Source of the DNA: Costus lasius
Taxonomy: Eukaryota; Streptophyta; Magnoliopsida; Zingiberales; Costaceae
NCBI GenBank assembly: GCA_027563935.2
Contig: CM050448.1
Span: 65,853,843 to 65,917,842, forward strand
DNA length: 64,000 bases
Direction: 5' to 3'
Shown: positions 36,526 through 47,970 of the stretch, piece by piece
Position numbering within the stretch: the stretch's first letter is position 1
Layout: each line of letters opens with the position of its first letter
Program-made: the position numbers and the translations under genes
The notes under the pieces: model-generated
Seen by the model: the letters and a program-made list of their open reading frames with translations, nothing else
What the model was told of the DNA's origin: nothing
Databases searched by the model: none

Positions 36526-37988
36526 AAGCAAATAAATAGACCAAAGAATAATGCTGAGTATGGAAAAAATAACTCATTAGTGAAAAAAATAAATTTCTAA
36601 AATATAATTACTCATTAAAGACTCCCAACTCATGCCACACAAGATTCTAGAGAAATAAACTATTCTTAATATTTAATCCTTAAGATTCGCAGTCCAAAAC
36701 AAATAAAGTTTGCAACTTGCATAATAATTCGAATCTCAATCTCATGAATTCACCTTGTATTCAGTTCAAAACTATAATGTTATTGTTTATAGGAATATGA
36801 CCTCCAAAATCTTTTTTTGTATTTATTTTTGACATTCTCTAAATTGATTACGACCTTTTTTCTGGTGACGAATTTAGAGTACACCGACCACATAGCTGAT
36901 GTAATAGAACTCATATCTTTAAGCTAGCGGAGTTGCGACTCATAGCCGAAGATAGCAGAGTTAATGTCAAATGACTTTTCTTTGACATGTACCCACATAG
37001 ATATATCCTTTTATTTCCTCTTTTTTTTTTCTTTTTTTTTAGACTTCAATTTATGTCTTTGATACCATTATCAATTTTTTGTAGTGCCAAGTAGAGGAGT
37101 CCTTCTTTTTTTTCTTATGGATTTTGGATTCTTTCTTCCCAACAAATAACACAATAGACCAAACATATACAAGGCTAATAAATCAATATCAATTCAAGAA
37201 AATTATACTCATCTACTCACCTTATTTGAAAAGGATGCTTCACTCTTGAATCTCACTCCTCAAACATTCTATTTACCAGAAACTAATGAACAATTGATGG
37301 AAAATCAAAATGAGGATATATATTGAGAAAATATATTCAATATAAGGAACAAATAATCCATTCATAGGCATTAGTATATGATTATCCTCAGCATATATCA
37401 TTAACAATATAAAACCACACATCGTCATCAATAAAAACACATGCATCCACAAGATAGAAACAATCATTGTACAATAATCAGAATAATGCGAGCATAGCAT
37501 CCATATATGGCACTAATCAAATACAACCAAACTAGACATTGCACTACGCCTATACATGGCGCCATACCACAAGTCAAATAGTCTATATTAAAGTTATACA
37601 ATAACCACCATGAAACAAATAAAACATATATCCTTCCCTACATAAAGAATGCATCATCCTTGATGCAATAAGCAAAGGATAAAAGAATAGGAGAAAGGAT
37701 ACTCACAAAGGACTACTCTTCTGATTTGCTGTCCTCGCCACTCTCCTTGTTTGAGCTGGCGTCCTCCTGGTCAATGTATCACAAAGCTCCTATACTACCA
37801 AGAAATAAAATAATGCAAAATAAAAATTGAGAATGGAAAAGAGAGATAGTACTTGGGTTGCCTCCCAAGAAGCGCTAAGTTTAAGGTCGCTAGTTCGACC
37901 GAAAACTATCATCATAGTGTTGACAGTGAATCAATGGCAAAGTATAGAGCATGTAATTTCTTGCGTTTTCACCGTTTTACAAGTATGC
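36526..37988 (-). mobile_element. 3' internal region of the minus-strand Athila-like element
   Basis: Non-coding 3' region reading leftward. It starts at the very end of pol (remnant of VNGQRLKYYYM at about 37920-37985) and includes a perfect hairpin CTTGGG-AGGCAA-CCCAAG (37850-37867) in a block conserved with 46968-47000. It then runs through AT-rich DNA to the purine tract. It has no env-like ORF. It is cut at 37988 by the plus-strand element. Confidence 0.75.
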
Positions 37989-38238
37989 TGATGTCTCGTA
38001 TTTACATAGTGTTTTTATTATACTATTTATGCATAATTTCTCCTATTTTTATCATATTTTCACTTATTTCAACTCATATCCTTTTGATTGTTCGGAATCT
38101 TCACCTCTCTTCACTTTTGCCATGTTTCAGGCAAAAATGACTAAATTTTGATAGATTTTAATGAATCCAAGCGCACAGTTAAATTTTACAAGTCAAGACG
38201 AAGCTGCCCATCAAATTTCGTGCAAATCAGAGCTCATT

Positions 38239-38545
38239 TGAAAAATACGGCATTGCCATATTTATTATCACAGCTGTATTTTGAAAGAGCATAGAAAGAA
38301 ATATGGCATTGCCTATGATAATTATCACAATCATATTTTTAGTCCCAAAAATTCACAGAAAGAAATACGGCCCGCCAGTGATAAAAAATACGACCATATT
38401 TTGTTTCAAAAAAATTCACAAAAAGAAATATGGCAGGGCCGTATTTATTTTCACGGCCGTATTTCTGCCAGGTTGTAATTTTGGAAGAAATAGAAGAAAA
38501 TACGGCACCGCCGTATTTATTTTCACGACCATATTTTCGCCCGCT
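38239..38545 (+). repeat. Palindromic array upstream of the LTR C promoter
   Basis: Five imperfect units start with AAATACGGC or AAATATGGC at about 38242, 38299, 38362, 38425 and 38497, spaced 56-72 bp. Most contain an inverted partner such as GCCGTATTT and TCACGGCCGTATTT, giving small cruciform-capable palindromes. The array sits 90-390 bp upstream of the TATA box. Confidence 0.85.
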
Positions 38546-38631
38546 AGTTTCGAGTTTGACTTAGTTTTTCACTCAATTTGATTCTTTTTCACACCGAATT
38601 TTGGGAAAAACCTATTCTAAGGGTCGAGAAC

Positions 38632-38639
38632 TATATAAG
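38632..38639 (+). promoter_or_regulatory. TATA box of LTR C
   Basis: TATATAAG within AACTATATAAGGGAG, downstream of the array. The equivalent in the second copy (53203-53210) has decayed to TATATTAG. Confidence 0.65.
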
Positions 38640-39497
38640 GGAGCTTTGGACCAATTATCGGGACTTTTTGGCTGATTTACAAGAAGAATTTGACAAAGAG
38701 GCAAGAGCTAGGGCGAACAGCGGCGATGTCCGATTTCTAACCGGAAAAGCTTTGATTTTCCAGCTAACTAGCGTCGATTTTCATTAGGGAGCCTTGATTC
38801 TTGTCTTACTTTATCGATTTCATATTTATTTACCAATTTGTAATAAAAAACATGGATTCTTACAATGTTGATATTATTACTATGTCAGCGTAAACTCTTT
38901 ATTCAGGATTTAGGGTGTAACCCTCTATGTTTTCATGACTTGACTATTGTTATCTTCTTATGAAGTGATTAATTTGTGTTAGATTCAATAATTGTTGTGC
39001 TTATTACGTGTTGATTACTTGCCATAATTTGCATGTCTTGAGACGTCGCAAGAAGTACTGAGAGGTAAATTGCAACGTCAGATCTATAATTTTTGGACAA
39101 GTTGATTTGAACACGAGAGTAGTTCGAATCGGCTTGAGGGATCTTCTAGATTTATCAAGAACTCATTGGGTTTATTTCGAATTAATAACCACGAGAGTAG
39201 GTGATTAATTCAAATAGACACCAGATTGTACTGTTGAGAGGGGACAATCTGTACATGCGAATAAATCCCCTTCAACACACTAAATCCTTCTTAAGATAAT
39301 TTTAATTATAAAAAGTCATGAAACATAGTGTGGTGAACTCAAAGTCCTGAATTTCCATCAAATTAATTTCCACTCTTTTTCCTAAATTGTCTAGCTAACG
39401 ATCTTAAGTAGAGTCAGTACTTGGTCATTGGTTCCTGTGGGATTAATATTTTTATTATTTTGATTTGTCCATGCACTTGCGGAACGCATCAAGTTTT

Positions 39498-39515
39498 TGG
39501 CATCGTTGCCGGAGA
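39498..39515 (+). other. Primer binding site, tRNA-Asp type, element C
   Basis: TGGCATCGTTGCCGGAGA, six bases after the LTR end. It is a near match to TGGCGCCGTTGCCGGGGA, the complement of the plant tRNA-Asp 3' end used by Athila-group elements. Confidence 0.75.
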
Positions 39516-39661
39516 ACCAATTTCATTAATATTGACTTAATATATGGATTTATAAACTAGACTTTTGTTTCCTTTTATTTGCTATTTAACTCTATTTATC
39601 TATAGTTTTTCTTTGAACTGATTGTCTATTTTCCATCTTCAGTTTAACTTGTTAATTGTTT

Positions 39662-40860
39662 ATGCCTAGGTATTCCAGGAAGCTATTTGAGGAAGATCTT
39701 GAACTAGAGAGAACCTTTCGCTTAGTAGAAAGCAATTAGCAAAGGAAATCTTAAAGTCTAAGATGGATGATCATGGAACTTTAAAGGATTACACAAACCC
39801 AAACCTGCAAGGAGTTCACTCTAGTATTGCTCGTCCCAACATAGAGGTGAACAATTTTAAAATCAAGCCATCCGGACTTTCTATGGTTCAACAAAATCAA
39901 TTTGGAGGCATGTCATCTGAGGAACCTAATATGCACTTTTCTATATTTCTTGAATATTGTGATACATTAAAGATGAATGGTGTTTCTAACGATGCTCTTC
40001 GACTCAGACTTTTTCCTTTTTATCTCAAGGATAGAGCTCGCACTTGGCTTCACTCTCATCAACCAGGTTCCATAATTACTTGGGAGGAACTCTCCAACGC
40101 TTTTCTAACAAAATACTTTCCCCCAAGCAAAACTGCACAGCTTAGGAACTAGATCATGAGCTTTGTTCAGAAAGAAGGAGAATCATTGTACGAGGCGTGG
40201 GACCGATTTAAAGAACTTCAGAGAATGTGCCCACACCACGGCCTTGACAATTGGGTAATCATTCACACGCTTTATAATGTATTGAATTATAATACTCGCA
40301 TGTCAGTTGATGCTGTTGCCGGTGGGGCGATCATGAACAAGAGTGTGGATGATGCAATTAATTTGTTTGGAGAAATGGCTTTGAATCATTATCAATGGGT
40401 AAGTGAAAGAGGGCCATCTGCCAAGGCGTCAGGTAGGTATGACTTAGATGCTATCACTTCACTTGCCGCCAAGGTTGACTCTTTAACCAATAAAATTAAT
40501 TCTTTAAGTCTTAATCCTGCCACTATTAATGTTATTTCATATGAGATTTGTGGTAATTTAGGATATTATACATAGGATTGTCAGTTGGGAGTTTCTACAC
40601 AGGGTGTGTGCGACTCTAAACAAGTGAATGCAATTGGGAATTATAATGGAAGACCTCAGAATGACCCATATCCAAGCACTTACAACCCTAGTTGGAGAAA
40701 CCATCCCAGTCTTTCATGGAGGAGTAATCAAAACTAAGCACCTCAGGGTAATAATCGACAGCCCTCTGGCTTTCAGCAAAGATAGTATAACCGACCTCAA
40801 CAAGCTCCTCAGAAGTCAAACCTGGAAATTATGATGGAGACATTTATTGCCACATAGACC
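39662..40860 (+). pseudogene. Athila-like gag, element C, broken
   Basis: The ATG at 39662 gives MPRYSRKLFEEDLELERTF. The capsid region follows: NNFKIKPSGLSMVQQNQFGG, FLEYCDTLKMNGVSNDALRL, DRARTWLHSHQPGSI, WEELSNAFLTKYFPPSKTA, then FVQKEGESLYEAWDRFKELQ and CPHHGLDNW. This is the Ty3-gypsy retrotransposon gag domain. Stops occur at about 39737 and 40150 (TAG where Q is expected), at 40573 and beyond. A zinc knuckle is not clearly preserved. The structural protein would form virus-like particles; this copy cannot. Confidence 0.85.
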
Positions 40861-41279
40861 AAGTAGAATGACAATTTCATACATGAATTCGATGATTTCA
40901 GGCAAGAATTTAGACACGTTGTCAAGTCTATCAAGAATCTAACTTCTGAGATGGAATCTATAAAGACCCATCAAAAGATGTTGGAAACTCAGATAGCTCA
41001 GTAGGCCTACAGGTAGACTACTAGGGAAACCAGAGGTAAACCCATGTGAGCACTGCAATGCCATTACAACACGCAGTGGAAAACAATTGGAAGAGCCATG
41101 AGCACCAGATACAACGCAAGACCAAGAGGTGCAGAATTCTGAATCCACAGAGGAAGAAGGAAACAATGGCGACACATCTTTGCAAGATAGGGAGCCAGAA
41201 CTAGTTTATGTACCACCACCTCCCTACAAACCGCCGGTACCTTTCTCTCAAAGATTGGCGAAGGCTAAACTTGATAAAT

Positions 41280-41935
41280 AATTTGGCAAATTCTTAGAGG
41301 TACTTAAAAAGCTTTATATGAATATACCTTTCACTGATGCTTTGTCACAAATGCCTTCATATGCCTAGTTTTTGAAAGAAATATTATCCAACAAGAGAAA
41401 GTTGGAAGAGCATGGAATGGTCGCACTGACTAAAGAGTGCAGTGCAATAATTCAGAATAAGTTGCCACCGAAGCTTAAGGATCCAGATAGTTTTTCTATT
41501 CCTTGTTTGATTGGTGATATGTCTATTGACCGTGCTTTGTGTGATCTAGGGGCTAGTGTCAGCTTGATGCCACATTCTATTTGTAAGAAGCTGGAGATTA
41601 GAGATCTTAAGCCCACTTCTGTTTCTCTATAGCTAGCCAACCGCTCTATATGGCATCCGGTAGGTATCTTAGAAGATGTGCCTATTAAGGTCAGTAAGTT
41701 CTTTATACCTATTGATTTTGTTATCCTCGAGATGGACAATGATTCTAGACTTCCCATAATTTTAGGTCGCCCCTTTTTGGCGACAGCTAGAGCCATGATT
41801 GATGTTAAGAATGGAAAGCTCACTTTTAAGATAGGTGAGGATTCTATAGATTTTGATTTCACAGAAAATTTAAAAAATTCTTCTTTTGCAAGATCCTGTT
41901 GCAGTGTTGAAGTTTTGGAAGACACTTCATAGATG
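41280..41935 (+). pseudogene. Athila-like aspartic protease, element C, broken
   Basis: FLKEILSNKRKLEE, then SFSIPCLIGDMSIDRALCDL with catalytic DLGAS, and RLPIILGRPFLATARAMIDV. It aligns throughout with the minus-strand copy at 9999-11039. TAG at 41367 and at 41630-41632 (CAG in the other copy, in LQLANRS) and TAG at 41930 interrupt it. It would cleave the gag-pol polyprotein. Confidence 0.85.
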
Positions 41936-43181
41936 ACCATTGATTCTAGGATGGAGAAGGATCCGCTTGAGTTGTGTATTATTAAAGGTGATGACAGTGA
42001 TGAAGAAGAGGAGGTAAGCTCATTTTCTGTATTGTTAAATTCTGCATCGCCACTTGAGTCCAAAAATTTGAAAGAAGAATACTTGAGCATGCAAGAAGGT
42101 AAACCTGATGAAGAAAAGAGGTATGAATTTAAAACTCTCACAAGCAACCTCAGGTATGAATTTCTTGGAGAGAACTCTACTTTTCCTATAATTATTAATG
42201 CAAATCTTAATGCTTCTCAAACTACTAGGCTTTTAAATGAACTTCAACAACATAAGAGAGTGATTGGCTATACCCTTGATGATATAAAAGGAATTAATCC
42301 TTCTATTTGTATGTACAAAATATTTTTAGAAGAGGGGAGCAAGCCATCAATTGAGTATCAAAGGAGGCTCAACTGGAACATGAAGGAGGTAGTGAAGAAA
42401 AAGATTCTTAAACTCCTGGATGCTAGAGTCATCTATCCCATATCTGGCAGCCAGTGGGTAAGCCCAGTTCATGTTGTGCCGAAGAAAGGAGGGATTACTA
42501 TGATGAAGAATAAAATAACACTTTTATTCCGACGAGAATGGTAATAGGGTGGTGGATGTGCATTGACTATCGGAAGTTGAATGCCGTCATCCGAAAAGAT
42601 CATTTTTCACTTTCTTTCATTGATCAAATGTTGGAACGCTTAGCATGTAATTCTTATTTTTACTATCTTGATGGATATTCTGGTTTCTTTCAGATTCCTA
42701 TTCATCCTGAAGACTAGGAGAAGACGACATTCACGTGCCCATATGACACTTTTGCTTATCGCTGCATGCCGGACTTTGCAATGCACCTGCTACTTTTCAG
42801 CACTGCATGATGGCTATTTTTTCTGATCTTATTGAGGAAATTATGGGTGTGTTTATGGATGATTTTTCTGTATATGGTTCTGATTTTGATATTTGCCTAT
42901 CTAATCTATCACGTGTATTACAACATTGTGAAGAGTTTAATTTGGTTTTAAATTGGGAAGTGTCACTTTATGGTTAATGAAGGTATTGTTTTAGGGTACT
43001 TGATTTCTAATCGTGGTATTGAAGTAGATAGGGAAAAGGTAGAGGTGATAGAAAATTTGCCACCACCATCTTCTGTTAAGGGAATTAGGAGTTTTCTTGG
43101 TCATGCTGTTTTTATAGACGCTTTGTTAAAGATTTTTCAAAAATTGCTAGACCTCTTACTTTATTACTTGGTAAGGATGTT
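41936..43181 (+). pseudogene. Athila-like reverse transcriptase, N-terminal and middle part
   Basis: NLRYEFLGENSTFPIIINAN, YTLDDIKGINPSICMYKIFL, QWVSPVHVVPKKGGITM (RT fingers), then CIDYRKLNAVIRKDHFSL, LDGYSGFFQIPIHPED and, in a shifted frame, the catalytic region as FMDDFSVYG in place of FMDDFSVYG/YADD-type motifs (about 42852-42880). It is broken by TAA at 42542, TAG at 42715 (expected Q) and frameshifts near 42770. The frame breaks off after LLLGKDV at 43181, where a solo LTR is inserted, and resumes at 45086. Confidence 0.82.
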
Positions 43182-45085
43182 TGATGGGGGTAGAAACCAC
43201 AGGCCACGAAGCTACAAATGGAGTCTACGAGTGCCATAAATGAAGGCTCGAAGGCTCACAAATAAGCTAGCAAGCTCAATCAATAAAGCTAGCTCAATAA
43301 CTGAAAAGGACTATTTCAACTAGTCAATAAAGTCAAGACACAAGCTAATGGAGTTGCTGCATCAAACTAGGACTTGCATATGCATCAACTATTTCAGCCA
43401 CACCCAATAATGTTAGGCCCAAATAAAGCCAAGTCAAAGCCCATCTTCAACAAGTTCTCCAACATTGCCATCACAGCCAACAAAGGAAATACCAACGTTC
43501 CTTTGCAATGCTCATCTTCAACAGGAGTCTTGCAATGCTCGCTTGCCGCCAACAATGGAAACTCCTCCAACGTCTCTTTGCTGCTGAAGAAGGAAACAAC
43601 ACAATCATCTTCAACACCTCTTCTTGCTGATCAATATGGAAATAGCAACGGCTCTAAATTTCTCCCTATATGTATCACGCTGAACAATGTAATCGACAGA
43701 CAGAATTTTGAATGAAAGAAATAGTTCTCCTTCTAATGGCATCGGATGTCTCTTTCCCTTGTCTTCTCTGAGGTGCTTGTGTCACCTAGTTTTCCCCTCT
43801 TCTCCTTCTTCCCCTAACTCTCCTGCTCCGCTGCAATCACCTGCACATTTCAGCCAACTTCCAAAATTTGCCAAACTTTGTGAGCACGCCGCCGATGATC
43901 CGCTGGTCCGATCCTCACAAGACTTCGGACATCACTCCTCCTCCCCAAGACTAAGCTCCAGCCACCGGCATCCGTCCATCCGTGACCCCGATCGCCGGAA
44001 TCGAAGCAGCCGATCACTTCCCCTATTTCCGCCCTACTGTGCCCTAGTTCTGCCTTTCACCGTCGGCCTCCTCCGACCGGCCACCGTTCGACTCGAAACT
44101 TCAACCATGTCTTCGTATCCTCCACATGAGTCTCCAGTTGTAGCAGGTTCCAGGATTGCGCACCACCGGCCGTCCGGCGACGATCTTTGTTCTACTGGTG
44201 TACTTCCCCTGTTTCGATAGACCAGCGCATCTTCGCTCCACCAGCGTTCCGTCGCCGTCCAGGCCTCGCTCCACCACCACCCTTCGGTGCTCTGATGTCG
44301 TCAATGCCACCTCATCCTTCTCCTGTCTCCAATGACTCTGCCGAGCGACCCATGTTCCGGCGCCGTTGATCGGCGTAAACCAGATTTCCCCTACTACTGT
44401 TCCTTCTGTTAGCTTTGGAGTTAACTTGATTAACCTTCTTATCGTAGGTCTTAAGCGTGCTCAGACAAGCCTACACCTCTGAATTTTGGCACGATTAGGA
44501 AGACCAAATCCTATTCTATCAGTTGGATCAGTCAAGCCGAGCCCGAACGCAACAGATCAACCAAGGATACCTAGCAACTTTCGATGAATGATCAATCTCT
44601 GCATTTGTTTTTATAGAATAATCTGATTAGCATTCTTTGTGCAGGTATTTTAAGAAGTCGGGGAAAGGAAAGGCTTCATTTTATCCAGGACTGGAAAGAC
44701 CAAACCTTGTTCCATCATCCAAAACAATTGGGTCGAATCCAAGTCCAACCAATCACTCTGGAGGCCATGGCAACATTTGCATTCTGATAAAAATTCTGCA
44801 CTGTCTTAAATTTCTGATCTGACTAGCTATATTGGTTGCACTAAATCTATATGCTCAAGAAGGAGTCCACTATCTAATTTGACGTGCTTCAAAAGAACAA
44901 GTCTTGGTCTATAATTTGGTTTAATTAGTTTAAATATTCATTGAATGGATCCTTCTGCAATGCATAGCTACATTTCTTAACTGATTAATTTCTGTAGCAC
45001 TATATTTCTGGCTGCTTACTGTGTTTTTAGATTTTGATTACTTTTTTTTTCTAGTTTTCTCATCACGTGTCTCCACCCCACATCA
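43182..45085. mobile_element. Solo LTR inserted in RT, TSD ATGTT
   Basis: 1,904 bp bounded by TGATGGGGG...CCCCACATCA with perfect 5-bp flanking repeats ATGTT (43177-43181 and 45086-45090). Removing it and one repeat joins the RT codons ...KDV and PFIFDEN in frame. It is GC-rich in the middle (43800-44370) and has no gag, pol or primer site, so it is a solo LTR (less likely a short non-autonomous element). The orientation is probably plus, from the CT-rich leader-like middle. The 170-codon ORF at 43708-44220 is proline/serine-rich and unrecognised. Confidence 0.88.
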
Positions 45086-45740
45086 ATGTTCCTTTTATTT
45101 TTGATGAGAATTGTATGATTGCTTTTCAGAAACTCAAGAAGGCTCTTACCACAGCACCCATAATTCAACCGCCTGACTGGTCGCTTCCTTTTGAGCTGAT
45201 GTGTGATGCCAGTGACCATGCCATAGGGGCTGTTCTTGGACAATGCAAAGAGAAGAGGTTGCATGCTATATATTATGCGAGCCAGACATTGGACGACGTG
45301 TAGATCAATTATGCAACCACAGAGAAGGAGTTTCTAGCTATTATTTTTTGCATTCAATAAATTTAGACCTTATCTTATTGACTCTAAAGTAGTTGTTTAC
45401 ACATATCATGCAGCCATCAGGCATCTTATGAGTAAGAAGGATTCAAAACCAAGATTGATCAGATGGATCCTTCTGCTGCAAGAATTTGACTTGGAGATCA
45501 AGGATAAGAAGGGCACGGAAAACTATGTTGCTGATCATTTGTCATGCCTTGTTTAGGAAGATGGAGTGTAGAAAGTTACTGAGCATGAGATTGATGATGC
45601 CTTTCCTAACGAGCATCTCTTTGCTATCGCAAGGATTGATGCTCCGTGGTATGCTGATTTTGTATATTATTTGGTGTCTAATATTTTACCTATTGACTTA
45701 AATTATTAGGGTAGAAAGAGATTCTTATAAGAAGTAAGAC
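45086..45740 (+). pseudogene. RT end and RNase H of element C, broken
   Basis: PFIFDENCMIAFQKLKKALT and IQPPDWSLPFELMCDASDHA (RNase H with catalytic D in CDAS), then GAVLGQ, YYASQTLDDV and a TAG at 45301 before [12 protein letters not shown]. Next come [10 protein letters not shown] with TAGs at 45556 and 45568. The tether to integrase reads FPNEHLFAIARIDAPWYADF. Several stops are TAG at expected Q codons. Confidence 0.82.
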
Positions 45741-46937
45741 ATTATTTTTGGGAGGATCTTTTTCTATTTAAGAGATGTGCAGATGGGTTATACAGAGATG
45801 TCTGCCAGAGGAAGAGGTCAAGGATGTACTCTTTCATTGCCATGGTTCTGCTTATGGAGGTCATGCCAGTTTGTCCAAGACTACTTTCAAAGTGCTTCAG
45901 TCAGGTTTCTTCTTCCCGACTCCTTTTAAAGATGCTTGGAATTTTCTTCTTTCATGTGATGAATGCCAGAAGATAGGAAACATATCTAGACGTAACGAGA
46001 TGCCACTAAGTAAAATTTTGGAAATAGAGATATTTGATGTGTGGGGAATTGATTATATGGGTCCCTTCCTAACCTCATGTGGTAATAAGTACATCCTTGT
46101 AGCAGTTGATTACATGTCAAAGTGGGTTGAAGCTATAGCAGCTCCGACCAACAATTCTCATGTAGTTATCAAGTTGTTTAGAAGGATAATATTTCCGAGG
46201 TTTGGAGTTCTATGAGTTATTATAAATGATGATGAATCCCACTTTATAGAGCAAAAATTCTCTGCACTGTTGAGTAAATAAGGGGTGAAGCATAAAGTAT
46301 CAACTCCTTATCACCCGCAAATAAGTGGCCAAGTAGAAATTTCCAACAGGGAATTAAAGAAGATTCTTGAAAAAACTGTTTCTCGGTCAAGAAAAGATTC
46401 ATCCATGAAGCTAGATGATATTTTATGGGCATACCAGACTGCATATAAGACTCCAATTTGTATGTCACCTTATCAGCTTGTATATAGTAAATCATGTCAT
46501 CTTCCGGTTGAATTGGAACATAAAGCTTATTGGGCGATAAAGACTCTAAATTATGACTTAAATCCACTGGGGAGAAAAGAAGGTTACAAATTGATGAACT
46601 AGAAGAAATCAGGACGAATGCATATGAGAGCGCAAGGATCTACAAGGAAAGAACTAAGAAGTGGCATGATCGTTGAATCATTAGAAAAGATTTTCAGGAA
46701 GGTGATCTTATTTTGCTTTTTAACTCTAGATTAAGGCTCTTTCCTGGGAAACTTAGAACAAGGTGGTCAGGTCCTTTCAAGGTTGTTAAAGTTTATCCTT
46801 ACGGCACTATTGAAATTTGGAGTGAAAGAATAGGAACCTTCGTAGTTAATGGTCAACGCCTGAAATATTATTATATGTCAGAACCTATTGAAGAAGGTGT
46901 CAACCAGAAGCTCTCAGATCCTCCACCGCTAGCATAA
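45741..46937 (+). pseudogene. Athila-like integrase, element C, broken
   Basis: HHCC zinc finger ([17 protein letters not shown] ... [10 protein letters not shown]), catalytic core with [20 protein letters not shown] and [10 protein letters not shown], a second catalytic stretch with a TGA at 46213 and INDDESHFIE, then [20 protein letters not shown] and [20 protein letters not shown]. The C-terminal part (RLFPGKLRTRWSGPFKVVKV) ends at TAA 46935. Stops at 46213 and 46279 and a frameshift near 46600 inactivate it. It would insert the cDNA into the genome. Confidence 0.85.
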
Positions 46938-46967
46938 TGATGATGATCTTTGGTCGAGCTATTGACA

Positions 46968-47000
46968 TTAAACTTAGCGCTTCATTGGAGGCAACCCAAG
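46968..47000 (+). repeat. Conserved post-pol hairpin block
   Basis: TTAAACTTAGCGCTTC, then ATTGGAGGCAACCCAAG, 31 bases after the pol stop. The minus-strand element has the same block at 37850-37881 with a perfect 6-bp stem, CTTGGG...CCCAAG. It is non-coding but one of the best-conserved non-coding stretches between the two copies. Confidence 0.7.
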
Positions 47001-47148
47001 CACTCTTACTCTTGTTTTTCTTGTTAGATTTACTTTGTTTTTGCTTATTTTTTAATTTTTCTAGTACTAATTCTTGTTTCTCTGTGTTGTAGGAGAGTTC
47101 TAAGTTGATTTCACATCAAAACAATAATTTTTCAAGTTTACGCAAAAA

Positions 47149-47242
47149 CTATGGCCTTGCCGTATTTATTTTTACGGTCATATTTTTGGGTTACTATGAA
47201 ATAGAATGTTTTACGGGTGTGGTGTATTTCTTTTCACACCCG

Positions 47243-47303
<61 letters not shown>

Positions 47304-47530
47304 TTTACGAGGGTGCCGTATTTATTTTCACACCATGTATTTCTTTGATCATTGTTACAGAATGTTTCACGGGGGTGCCATATTTAATTTTACGGTTGTA
47401 TTTTTGTTAGTTTTCCTTACAGAATGTTTTACAGCACTACCGTATTTCTTTTCACGGGTGTATTTTTATTTGTTTTCTTTATAGAACGTTTCACGGCACA
47501 GCTGTATTTATTTTCACAGTTGTATTTTCA
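47149..47530 (+). repeat. Internal palindromic array upstream of the env-like ORF
   Basis: Units of about 62 bp with GAATGTTTTACGG or ACAGAATGTTTCACGG, then CCGTATTTATTTTCAC and CCGTATTT. Anchors are at 47205, 47361, 47423 and 47485, with one extra unit near 47305 next to an expanded (TA)n tract. Same motif and period as the array in LTR C, but outside any LTR. Confidence 0.82.
47246..47300. repeat. (TA)n microsatellite
   Basis: About 54 bases of perfect TA repeat inside the internal array. Confidence 0.95.
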
Positions 47531-47536
47531 TTCACC

Positions 47537-47546
47537 TATATATATA
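47537..47546 (+). promoter_or_regulatory. Putative internal TATA box ahead of the env-like ORF
   Basis: TATATATATA in CACCTATATATATACCCG, directly after the array. It is followed by a CT-rich leader of about 425 bases to the ATG at 47971. The order array, TATA, CT-rich leader copies that in the LTR. Confidence 0.5.
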
Positions 47547-47970
47547 CCCGACTGTATTTTCTAGGGTTTTTCTCGTTTTCTTCTTGCATTTGTTCCGTTT
47601 CTTCAGATCAGACTTCTTCCAACCTTCCTAATCGCCTGGCAACCTTCTCCGATCAATTTCTGGTCATCTCCGAGCCACATTCCAGTGGTTCGAAGCCTGG
47701 ATTTGGTCTAGACAACCGATTTCCGCCGAGTTCCGCTGGTCTTCATTTTCGTTGTCAGAGTTTTGTTTGAGCTGCTATTCACTTTCTAAAGCTTCGATAA
47801 GCTAGAAGATCTCTCCCCAGAAGTTTTTAGATATCAATTTCGTCCCGAAAGATCACATTTGAGTGGCGCATTCAGAAGACTTGTTCTGTTTTCGGTGTCC
47901 TGCTTCAGTTTTGGGTAACGCCTCTATTTTTTCAACCTCTTGAGTTCAATTTTATTTCATCTTACCTAAA

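Larger units (their letters stand above)
37989..39491 (+). mobile_element. 5' LTR of plus-strand Athila-like element C
   Basis: 1,503 bp, TGATGTCTCG to GCGGAACGCATCA, followed by a tRNA-Asp-type primer site. It contains a five-unit palindromic array (38239-38545) and a TATA box at 38632-38639. Downstream are the block AAGAAGTACTGAGAGGTAAA (about 39050-39069) and repeated CACGAGAGTAG (39113 and 39191). The U3 part closely matches 52556-53370. Confidence 0.88.

Noticed and set aside
38239..38545. CRISPR-like array (regular repeats and spacers)
   Set aside because: The whole unit is degenerate repeat without unique spacers, and the context is a plant LTR.
41452..42147. 231-residue minus-strand ORF
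   Set aside because: It is the antisense shadow of the gypsy protease/RT region; the sense strand has the DLGAS protease motif.
43708..44220. A 170-residue Pro/Ser-rich protein gene
   Set aside because: It lies wholly within a solo LTR with perfect ends and shows no recognisable domain; high GC content explains the long open frame.
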